Below are positions 52,301-61,815 of a DNA stretch of 64,000 nt, piece after piece. Position 1 is the stretch's first letter; each line of letters opens with the position of its first letter. The stretch covers positions 256,997-320,996 of the forward strand of contig QAOA01000060.1 of NCBI GenBank assembly GCA_003255065.1. The letters run 5' to 3'. Under the pieces are notes generated by a model. That model was given only the letters and a program-made list of their open reading frames with translations. It did not search any database and had not been told where the DNA came from. The translations under genes were made by a program, and so were the position numbers. The DNA comes from Cercis canadensis (Eukaryota > Streptophyta > Magnoliopsida > Fabales > Fabaceae).

Positions 52301-52817
52301 AATTGGAAAACAAATCTAGACATGATACATGTATTCATACATTTCCACATGATGATGTATCCAGCATGCATCATATCTAGATTTATTTTTAATTACCATT
52401 CCTATCATTTTCTCTCCCTCCTCATCTGTTACCCAAACAAAGAAAAATTAGGAAGAAACATGCCATATTAAGCCTTTTTCTTCCTTTATTCTTCCTCCAT
52501 TTCCCCCCTACGCCAACCTGCTTATGTAAAGCCCTTCCCTCTCTTTTCCTTATACAAAACACCATCCCCTTTTATTTTTATTCCCTTCAAATATATTTAA
52601 CCCCCCGTAATAAAGCTTCCAACTTTCCAAATGTTACAATGTCACCAAACCGACTAAGGAAACAAAAACTCTCAAAAAAAAAAAAAAAAACCCAGAAAAG
52701 TGAAAGTTGTTGGAAGAAAGAAAATGAATAAGATCATATATAAAAGAACCTGTCCCAGTTGATATCCGTATCGGCCAGCGCCAATTCTGGAGTAGTAGCC
52801 TCAGCTTCCATAGCCAT
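49356..52817 (-). CDS. Mitochondrial carrier, SLC25A44-like
   Basis: Six-helix solute carrier of the inner mitochondrial membrane. Six exons (52750-52817, 51342-51723, 50370-50566, 50146-50287, 49834-49993, 49356-49408) give 1002 nt, 333 residues. Three carrier repeats are visible. Repeat 1 has HPTTVVKTRMQ then GIFRGFGTSAIGSLPGR; repeat 2 has VPLDVICQRLMVQ then GLYRGFGLTAVTQSPASALW; repeat 3 has TPIDTVKTRLQ then GFYRGFGPRFLNMSFYG. Repeat 1 lacks the acidic residue of P-x-D/E-x-x-K/R (Thr instead) and repeat 2 has Cys at the basic position, while repeat 3 is canonical. I recall similar departures in this subgroup. In mammals SLC25A44 carries branched-chain amino acids; the plant substrate is not established. 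The first in-frame ATG (52817) gives MAMEAEAT; an ATG two codons later is an alternative. The short last exon ends QPSLREEVQLHL. Confidence 0.9.
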
Positions 52818-53001
52818 CACTTAGTTGCTAGCTTCGGCTCTGCTTCTGCCTCAGCTAGTATCCTTCTCTTCTGGGTTCTTCTTTTTCCTTCTTGGACAGA
52901 ATGCTATGCGTTTCTTTATATGAAGGGAAAGAGTATAGAGAAAGTTCCCGTCTTTGTTGAGCTTACTGATTTTGGTAAGGCAGTCTTCGTCGAGCTTGTC
53001 C

Positions 53002-53342
53002 GGTCTAGGAGGCACCGTTTCTTTATGTCAGAAGGAATATGTTGAGGTCGAGGGCAAAATTGTCCGGTTCGCTTTTGCTGTGGCGGTCCTCGTCAACCGC
53101 TTCAAATTTGATCCACAATGTTCTAAAATCAACAACTAACAATTAAAAAAGAAAGTGTAGTGTTGGATAATNGGTCTAGGAGGCACCGTTTCTTTATGTC
53201 AGAAGGAATATGTCGAGGTCGAGGGCAAAATTGTCCGGTTCGCTTTTGCTGTGGCGGTCCTCGTCAACCGCTTCAAATTTGATCCACAATGTTCTAAAAT
53301 CAACAACTAACAATTAAAAAAGAAAGTGTAGTGTTGGATAAT
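53002..53342. repeat. Assembly-joint duplication around the N at 53172
   Basis: 53002-53171 (starts GGTCTAGGAGGCACCG, ends GTGTTGGATAAT) recurs at 53173-53342 with a visible substitution (ATGTTGAGG against ATGTCGAGG). One N lies between. The pair sits only 185 bp upstream of the carrier start codon, so it distorts that promoter. Confidence 0.9.
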
Positions 53343-53987
53343 TAGCTTTAATTTTTTTTTGAGTGTGAATGAATGTAGTAGATATCACATAAAGATTGCC
53401 AATAATTCTTTTCAAAAAAAATAAAAAAAGACAAATTTAGATCATATTAATGATATTTTAATTAAAAAGAATAGATAATTGCATCTATCTCCTCAAAAAT
53501 CTTGAAAAATTACTAATATCTTTTCAAATAAAGTAAAATAGATCCCTTATTTACTGCACATTTTTCCATCTTAAGTAACAGTAATGTCTGCAATAGTATA
53601 GCAAACTAGAGATGATAATAGTAATTATTTGGAACACTATATTGTTATAAACTCGTGAATTAAATCCAACTATTTATTAATATAGTATGTTTCCAACTTA
53701 AATTACATTCGCAATCAAAAGATTAAATGTTATTATAGTATAAGACTTTATAGGAAATAAATATTATGGGCATTTTCTCTTCAAATCAAAATCGTACAAC
53801 ATAATAAGTAGGAGTGTGCAAGAATCAAACCAATCTTCATTCAACTAAATTGAACTTCATTTACAAACATTCAAGTTTATTACGAAATTACTATGAGCAC
53901 TCTTTTTTTCCGGTTATGTAAGAATATGGAGATTTAAATTCTTACTTTTGTGTAAACTATTTAAACCTCTAATCACTAAATCACATT

Positions 53988-54094
53988 TAATAACTTACTC
54001 GTAACACATTTAGTTTGAGTAGTTAATTGTTGGTTCTTCTNTAATAACTAACTCGTAACACATTTAGTTTGAGTAGTTAATTGTTGGTTCTTCT
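53988..54094. repeat. Assembly-joint duplication around the N at 54041
   Basis: About 53 bp (starting TAATAACTTACTCGTAACAC, ending TTGGTTCTTCT) occurs on both sides of the N with one visible change. Same artefact type as the others. Confidence 0.85.
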
Positions 54095-54229
54095 TTTATA
54101 ACTGTTTGTTTTCCGTTATAATTTTAAGGTTAGTTACAGTTGATTACTTTAATTTATTCCTTCAATTGCATTTTGCTTCTCAATCTTTTGATTGGGCACA
54201 TATAGTGAGTTATATTCTTGATAAATGTG

Positions 54230-54734
54230 GGCACTTTGACAAATACAAATTATTTACTCAAATATAACACTTTTAAAACTATTTCTCTCAATATTATAAT
54301 TTTTTAAAAATTAAAAACAAAAAAAAAATTGAATGTGGTGGGCCCGGATACGCCACGAGGCCCACAATATGTCCCCATTTGTCCAATTAGAAGTTGACAC
54401 GTGGCACATTTTACATGCAATTTTTTTTTTTTTCATTTCTTCTCTTTTCTTCCACATGGCCTCTCCGCATTTTTCTCTCCAGTCATTCTTCTTCCTTTCC
54501 TTCTTCATCTTTCATTGTTCTTTCTACTGACACACGCAAGCAGTGAGCAGACAAATGGGGAGAGGACACGCTATGTGGCCTACGACGTGTTTGGTAGGGC
54601 CCATCACATTTGAAAATGTTTTTTTTTTTATTTTATTTTTATTTTTTAAACTGTAATATTGAGAGAAATAATTTTAAAAGTGTTATATTTAAGTAAATAA
54701 TTTGTAAAAATGCAATTTACATGTCAAAGAGCCA
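54230..54734. mobile_element. Mutator-like MITE, 505 bp, with 9-11 bp target-site duplication
   Basis: Long terminal inverted repeats: left arm GGCACTTTGACAAATACAAA, continuing into TATAACACTTTTAAAACTAT; the reverse complement of the right arm starts GGCTCTTTGACATGTAAATT and runs into TATAACACTTTTAAAATTAT. ATAAATGTG flanks both sides (54221-54229 and 54735-54743), identity extending to ATAAATGTGGG. A second inverted pair lies inside (AATGTGGTGGGCCC against the reverse of GGGCCCATCACATT). No transposase. The size, long arms and 9-bp duplication fit a Mutator-derived MITE. Confidence 0.75.
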
Positions 54735-54792
54735 ATAAATGTGGGGTATGGTCTATGGTATTTGTCTAGCTTGGTCTCTGGTTATTAGTAAA

Positions 54793-55074
54793 GTGTTGGT
54801 GGAGACGGACTCACAGTGTTGCATGAAGCTTCTGCAAAGTTGCACTAGTAACCAACATCCTTGCTTCAGTCTAGTATGGGAGATTAGAGATATGCGAAGC
54901 CAAGACTGAGAGTTAGTTATCAAGCATGCGTTCAGGGAGGGCAACAGATGCGCTGATGCTCTTGCTCGCAAGGGACAAAAGGGAGCGTTCAATGTTACCC
55001 AGTTCTTCGAACCTCCTAGCTGTTTAAAGGAGTTACTAATGGTTGATAGCAGAAGTGTATGTAGCCTTGCCTAG
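54793..55074 (+). pseudogene. LINE remnant: 3' end with a decayed RNase H (RVT_3-like) domain
   Basis: The frame from 54793 reads VETDSQCCMKLLQSC, then SLVWEIRDM, an in-frame TGA where Trp is expected, then VIKHAFREGNRCADALARKG and FFEPPSCLKELLMVD to a stop at 55072-55074. This is the RNase H-like module found at the C-terminus of plant non-LTR retrotransposon polyproteins, with Asp of ETDS and of NRCADALA present. A short A-tract follows at about 55130-55139. The reverse transcriptase part is absent, so the copy is 5'-truncated and dead. Confidence 0.75.
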
Positions 55075-55139
55075 GTCTATTGTTGTTTAGTTTGTTTTTG
55101 TTGGGCGTTTTGCCTCGATGCCAACCAAGAAAAAAAAAA

Positions 55140-56161
55140 CTTCATAAATGTTGAATCTACTTAAAAAAGCAAACATTATAGGCTCAATAGAGAAATAGCG
55201 AATACCTCTTAGATATAACCTACCAAACATCTTAACCAGAATTCAAGCCTTGTGTTTGAAAAGTAGGTGCCTTTGTCATTATATATAAACAAGGAATTTT
55301 TTATTTTTTATTTTTAAATAAAGCATAAAAATCAAAATTACATCTAAATTATAATTATACAACAAAATACTCAGAAATTTGAAAAAAAAAATTACGTAGT
55401 ATAAAAATTTATTATATCATCTTTTAAATTGTAATTTTAGTTTTTTTTTTTAAATGTTCTTTTTGTTTTGCTCAGAATTTTTTCAATGTTGGTAATTCTT
55501 AATTCTTAATCGCAGTCTTAATTGATTGGGCCGTGGACTAAACTTGACAGGCCCAGAATAGCAACCCAAAGGTCCCAAACCGAAAAATTATGTCTACACC
55601 GTACTATGGGATGTTGCGACGCAAGAAGAAGGGCTTTGGTGGCAGCGGCATCAACCCCAGCGGCACCCCCAGCCCTTCTCTGCTTGTCTGCTTCGGCATG
55701 TGACTTTTCTCACTTATCTATAAATTCCATACCCAGCATATGCATAACTGCTAGCAATTCTTGCTCTGCAACACTGCGTCACCTCCCACAACAACTGAAC
55801 GGATTGAATTCTTCGCTCAATTTTTTTTTTTTTTTTCCATTTTTTGGATTTCGAGTTTTTCAGGTTTGTTTGTCTATCTTAGTTTCTTTTCTGGTTTTTT
55901 TATTTTTATTTTTCTGGTTTTGCTCTATCGTCCCATTGGTGTCTGAAACTTCAGAATAGAAAATAGAAAAAATAAGGTTTTTAATCTGATCCACGGGGTA
56001 TTATTATTTCTTTTTTCTGGTTGGGGTAGAATTAAGGTTAGGTTTTGAATTCTCTTGTCAATTGGTTCTGGTAGGTACAAATGGAGTCTCTGGATTTTTG
56101 GTGCCTGTATAGTTATCTAAATAGTTGTTGCTGATTGTAGAGGTAGAAATATATATTAGAC
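55140..56161 (+). other. Promoter and leader of the RH40-like helicase, with a leader intron
   Basis: 55140-55500 is AT-rich. From about 55600 a GC-richer stretch probably begins the transcript. A donor (TTTTTCAG|gtttgt) at about 55864 and an acceptor (gattgtag) at 56140 suggest a leader intron, so the 145-residue frame at 55522-55959 crosses untranslated sequence. The last leader exon would be 56141-56161. Confidence 0.5.
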
Positions 56162-59100
56162 ATGGCAACGGCAGAGGCAGCTCCAGCTGCCCTTGGTCCT
56201 CGATATGCACCTGATGATCCCACACTTCCAAAGCCTTGGAAGGGTTTGATTGATGGAAGCACTGGTCTATTATACTATTGGAATCCTGAAACCAACATAA
56301 CCCAATATGAAAAACCTGCAACATTGCCCCCACCCTTGCCTGCAGGTCCACCTCCAGTGGCTTCTTTACCCAAGCTGGCTCCTATACCATCGAGTCATTC
56401 AACGCCACCTAGTGGGATAGTGGCACAGCAAGGACAACAATTCATGCAAGGCTCACAATTTCAGGGACAGCAAGTGAGCCACCAACCCCAACAGCATGTT
56501 CAAGCCATGCCACAACAGCAGAGTCCCCTGCTGGTACAAGTCACTCAGCAACAGCAGTCTTCTCATATGGCACAAGCTGCTGGACAGCAACAAAATACGC
56601 AGCTGGTTCAGTCGATGCCACAGCCTGGGTTGCAGCAAGTTAGACAGCTGATGGTGCAGCCTCAGGGTCAGCAAATGGCACAACCTTCAAGCCTGCAAAT
56701 GCATCATCAGATGCCACAACAAGTTATCCAGTCCCAACATTTTGGGCAAGGAACAAGTCAGGATCATGGATCACATATGGTGCAGCCACAAGCACATAAA
56801 TTCCCTCATCATAACTTTCATTATATGTCATATCAGCAAAACATGCTTTCTGCTGGGCAGCAAAACCCCCAGCAGACTCAACAGAACATGCACGGTCAGC
56901 CATTTGAAAATCAGCAAGAGTTTAAACCAGCATTCCCGAAGATAGAGGAAGGGGATTTTAAAAATGCAAGTCAAGTTGGACTTTCGCCACCCCAATATCA
57001 ACCAAAGGGCACCATGTCTGTTCAAAACAATCAGAATATTCCTGCTGGAATCAGTTCTGTGCAGGTACCACAAGTAGGTGTTAATGCCGGCCAACTGCAA
57101 CAGTTTGGTGGCATATCTAGCAGTGTGCAACAGTCTCCGTCTGCAATGCAGTCACAGCAGGGTAGTTCTGATTTTGTTTACCAACATGGCCCTAACTTTC
57201 AAAACCAGATGGGCCCAGGAATGATGCTCGGCCAACCATCCAATGTCCCCCCAGTTGGCCTAAAGACAGGACATGATGATAATTTACGTGGTAGAGGTGG
57301 GAATGAATATTACTATAACTCTAGCAAAGAGATGCCAGCAATGGGTCCTCAGCAGCCAAATATTGCACCAATACCCATTTCAAGAAATCAGCAGGTACTT
57401 TTTTTTTTTTTTATAATTCATACGAAGTTTATATCATTATGCTCTTGTCCAATTTAAGTAGATCTAGTATTTATGGTTGGTATTGGATGATTAGACTGAT
57501 GTAAGAAAATATGTTTGGATACTAATAGAATACCATTGAATGTTGGGAATAATGATGTACTATGTAGAAGCTTTTTTCTTCCAAAACAAGAACGAAGGGT
57601 AGACATTCCTTTTTGAAGTAACTGCAGTTAATGTTATTCTGGTTTGAAAGCTTTATTCATGTTTCCCTTTGATACAATGAAACAAGAGAAGGGTAGCTAG
57701 GGAAGATTATCTCAAGTATCTGTATACTTATGTGGAATACAAAAAACTTAGCAACATTACATTATGTATATAATTCTTCTAGCTTCACTTGACTTCCTGA
57801 CCTTTTGTTCCTTATTTAAGTTAATCCACTGTACTTGTTTTCTTGTCCAATCAAATATTGTTTTCACTTGATGATCCTGTATGACTTCTATGCAGGATAT
57901 GAGGATCAGTAATGCCCCTTTTCCAAATGCCATACCTGGTGGAAATGGTTTAAGTGGCATCCCAGGGCATGCATTGCATAACATGTTCACTCCTCCAACA
58001 GGAGTGCCTTCGCCACTCTCAAGCAACTCATTAATGAGGCCGCCTTATATTGGATCTTCAGATGTTACTGATCTCTCACCTGCTGAAATATACTGTCAGC
58101 AACATGAAGTTACAGCAACGGTATGAACTCTTTTTTTAGGGGGGATGTTATATTGGTGTTTATGTTAATATCTGGATAGAAATAGCATATTGGAGAATTT
58201 TGACATGACCAAGCTTTTGCAAGCCCTAGGCTTATTTGCTATTTTGATTACTTACACATTATAGTTAAGATATTTAAAAGAGACAAAGAAAAACCCTTTT
58301 TATAGTGTAGTGCTGTTGATTGGGTCTTACCATTGTTCTTATGTCCTTGTGAGATCATCACCTTTGTCTTTAACTTTTCGGTTTCTAATATAGCTTTGGC
58401 TGGACTGTTTCTGATATCCATATTTGTATTTTACTGGACAGGGTGATAATGTTCCACCACCATTCATGACATTTGATGCTGCAGGGTTCCCTCCAGAGAT
58501 TTTGAGAGAGGTAAGTTTATCCTCACCTGTTATATGGTATTGCATGTTTTGGTACTCCCTAATGAAGTAATTAGTTCACTCCCTTCTTTTCTTCCCTTCC
58601 CCCCCTCCTTTGGTTTTATTTAAATTCTACTTTTGAACTCATCTGTTGTCGCTTGTCGCAGGTGCGATATCTGCTCCAGAGCAGGAGCATATGTCGTACG
58701 CTGCGCTGCTAACCTGCTATTGGCATACTTAAACCGTGAACTACTATCCTGATTTTTGGAGCCTGCAAAATGGATGGTTGGAGCCTTTCATGGGCATCTT
58801 CTAGAAGGGTGGTTGACCCTTCATTCAAATTTCACCTTATGTGACGTGGGATTTGTAGCTTATTGGCTCCGCTTCTTATGTCTTTATTGCCCTTTTTAGT
58901 TGCCTCAAGTTGCTTCAGTAAGCAACCATAACCTATGGGTCCTTTTATTGTTGTTTGCTAAATTATGTACACTGTTGAATGTAGTTTTGTGTCTGTAAAA
59001 AGGCATTAAATGCGGTCAATGTTCATAGCGTTTATTTTCTTCGTATGTTCTGATTTCAGATGTATTCTGCTGGCTTCTCGTCTCCCACACCAATCCAGGC

Positions 59101-61815
59101 TCAAACATGGCCTGTTGCACTACAGGGTAGGGACATAGTGGCAATTGCCAAAACAGGCTCCGGAAAAACGTTGGGCTATTTAATCCCTGCATTCATTCTT
59201 CTCAGACAACGACACAATAATCCTGTGAATGGCCCAACAGTTTTGGTTTTGGCTCCAACACGTGAACTTGCAACACAGATCCAAGACGAGGCCATTAAAT
59301 TTGGCCGATCTTCACGTGTCTCTTGCACGGTTTGTCTTGCGTTTTTCCTTGTCATCATTATTTCGTTGTTTTAGCCTGATAACTTGTTTTCCATAATTTG
59401 TTGGTGTATCTTGTGATTTCATTCCTTTTTATAGTGCTTGTATGGAGGAGCATCCAAAGCACTTCAGCTAAAGGAGTTAGATCGTGGAGCAGACATTGTT
59501 GTTGCTACACCTGGTCGACTCAATGACATACTTGAAATGAAGAAAATTGATTTTGGGCAAGTTTCACTTCTTGTGCTTGATGAGGCTGACCGAATGCTTG
59601 ATATGGGTTTTGAGCCTCAAATCCGTAAGATTGTGAATGAAATACCACCACGCAGACAAACACTTATGTACACAGCAACCTGGCCAAAAGAAGTAAGAAA
59701 AATTGCCAGTGATCTTCTTGTTAATCCTGTCCAGGTTAATATTGGAAGTGTTGATGAGCTTGCTGCAAATAAAGCTATCACCCAGGTATTGAGTTCTTCA
59801 GTTAGAAATAAAATACATATGCTTTATTAATGCTTTGACCACTCAAAGTTGCCAGGGTGATCAATTTATATTTTCCTTACCTTGTGCATATGTTGATTGC
59901 TGTTCTCACAGTTATGGAATATTGATTATTATATATACTAGTAATTATTTTTCCATTAAATCTTAGTAATTTAAAATATTACTTTGCATTTTATATTCTT
60001 TTTTGGACTCAAATCAGATTGTTTGGTGTTACTTATAGAAGTTACTTAAATGAAGGATGCCGGCAAAGTACTTTTCAAGAAGTTAGGACTTCATGACTCT
60101 TATCGTGTTTGAATATGTTATTCTATGATACTTGCTCTTCAAAAAGAATTTATTAAAAATCAGTTTCAAATTATGAATAATATATTTTATAGATTTAATG
60201 TTTCATGTGGACTTATTTTTCCTTTGTTCTCTGCATGAATTTAATTCATAAACTGGCAGTATGTTGAAGTTGTCCCACAAATGGAGAAAGATAGGCGTTT
60301 GGAGCAGATCCTCAGATCCCAAGAACGAGGTTCTAAGGTCATAATATTTTGTTCCACAAAGAGGTTATGTGATCAGCTTGCTCGTAGCATTGGCCGCAAT
60401 TTTGGGGCTGCTGCAATTCATGGAGACAAGTCTCAAGGTGAGAGAGATTGGGTTTTAAATCAGTTTCGAACTGGGAAGTCACCAATTCTGGTTGCCACTG
60501 ATGTTGCTGCACGTGGGCTTGACATTAAGGATATAAGGTTAGCCACTTTGTATCTCAAGTGCATATTCTCAAGTTTTTGAATGAAAAGCTAATAGTATCT
60601 GGTTTTCTCATATGATATATGAATGTGCTAGATTAAAATTATTGTGTTAGTTTTTACAATTTGGCCTTAGCTTTGTTTGTAATTTGTATGGAGATACATC
60701 TTAGTTAAATTCTCTGAATTGTGTGTTACAGGGTGGTGATCAACTATGATTTCCCCACTGGGGTTGAGGACTATGTACACCGTATTGGAAGAACTGGAAG
60801 GGCTGGTGCTACTGGACTGTCGTACACCTTTTTCTCTGAGCAGGATTGGAAACATGCAGGTGATTTGATCAAAGTTCTGGAGGGTGCCAACCAGCATGTT
60901 CCTCCAGAGTTACGACAGATGACTTCGCGTGGACCATCAAACTTTGCAAAGGATCGGGGTGGGATGAATCGTTTTGATTCCGGTGGTCCAGTTGCTGGGC
61001 GCTGGGATTCTGGTGGTCGTGGTGGCATGAGGGATGGTGGGTTTGGTGGTCGTGGTGGCATGAGGGGTGGTGGGTTTGGCGGTCGTGGTGGCATGAGGGA
61101 TGGCGGGTTTGGGGGTCGTGGTGGCATGAGGGATGGCGGGTTTGGCGGTCGTGGTGGCATGAGGGATGGTGCCAGTGTGCATGGGGGCAGAGGTGATTTC
61201 TTTTCTGGTAGAGGCAACAGGGGTCGAGGATCTGGTGGCCCTCGAGGTGGTCATGTTGGCTGGGGTCGGAGTGAACGTGGCCCAAACGATCGGTACAACA
61301 TGGATGGACGAGGACGAGGGCGTGGACGTGGAAGATTTGATAATAGAAGAGATATTGCTCCCAGGAGTAGAGGCAGAAGTTATAGTCGTAGCCCTGAAAG
61401 AGTTCGGACCTGGGATTATAGCAGTAGTCGTAGCAGAAGTAGAAGCAGAAGTAGGAGCTGGAGCAGGGGTCGCAGCCGAAGCCGCAGTTGGTCTCGTGGT
61501 CGTAGTCGCAGCTATAGCCGGAGCCGGAGCCGGAGCTGCAGTCGTGGCCGTAGAAGTCGAAGTTACAGCCGCAGTCGTAGCCGCAGCTATGATAGACGTG
61601 GTAGGTCAGATCAACAGACCTCTGATCAGAAGGATCCCAGGGCGCCTGAAGTTGAAGCTTCTGAACCAAGAATGTCTCCTATGTCTCCAACCACACAAGG
61701 CAATTCAATTTTTGGAACCAAACGTGCGGAGCAGCCACCAGTTGTTGGGGGTACTGAGCCAGAGAATCCAGAGGCTGCTGCTGACCTTCGCCATCAATCA
61801 GCTTCTGACATTTGA
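56162..61815 (+). CDS. RH40: WW-domain DEAD-box ATP-dependent RNA helicase, RH40-like, with RGG and RS tail
   Basis: ATP-driven RNA unwinding in nuclear RNA metabolism (DDX5/17-like). Seven exons (56162-57394, 57896-58120, 58442-58510, 59060-59329, 59435-59785, 60260-60537, 60732-61815) give 3510 nt, 1169 residues. An N-terminal WW domain ([20 protein letters not shown]) has Tyr at the second Trp position (TQYEKP). About 350 Gln/Pro/Met-rich residues follow. The helicase core is complete: Q motif [42 protein letters not shown] (TAT rather than the usual SAT), [16 protein letters not shown] and [10 protein letters not shown]. The tail has five 11-residue [11 protein letters not shown] repeats, then RGRGRGR and a long Arg/Ser section as in splicing factors. 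Length is nearest RH40 as I recall it; RH14/RH46 are shorter. The symbol is by similarity. Confidence 0.93.
58662..58740 (+). other. Possible alternative (poison) exon in helicase intron 3
   Basis: Inside the intron 58511-59059 a strong pyrimidine tract ends in TTGTCGCAG at 58661, followed by GTGCGATATCTGCTCCAGAG, clearly more GC-rich than the surrounding intron. Joined to exon 3 it reads [16 protein letters not shown] then stop, which would remove the helicase core. Exon 3 joins exon 4 (59060) directly in phase, so the main product does not need it. The exon end is not defined. Confidence 0.35.
61012..61170 (+). repeat. In-frame 33-bp coding minisatellite (RGG repeats)
   Basis: Four full units (61012-61044, 61045-61077, 61078-61110, 61111-61143) and a partial fifth encode [11 protein letters not shown]. 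Copies differ only at a few positions, one changing Asp to Gly. Unit length is a multiple of three, so expansions keep the frame. Confidence 0.95.

Larger units (their letters stand above)
52818..54229. other. Intergenic upstream of the carrier gene
   Basis: Carrier promoter side with an N-joined duplication (53002-53342), a second small one (53988-54094 around the N at 54041) and AT-rich DNA. No gene supported. Confidence 0.6.

Noticed and set aside
54311-54613. Open frames inside the 505-bp MITE on both strands
   Set aside because: They lie in the palindromic core and pyrimidine tract of a non-autonomous element and mirror each other.
55522-55959. 145-residue frame before the helicase
   Set aside because: It runs through the transcript leader and a probable leader intron and ends in homopolymer T-rich sequence; composition is not protein-like.
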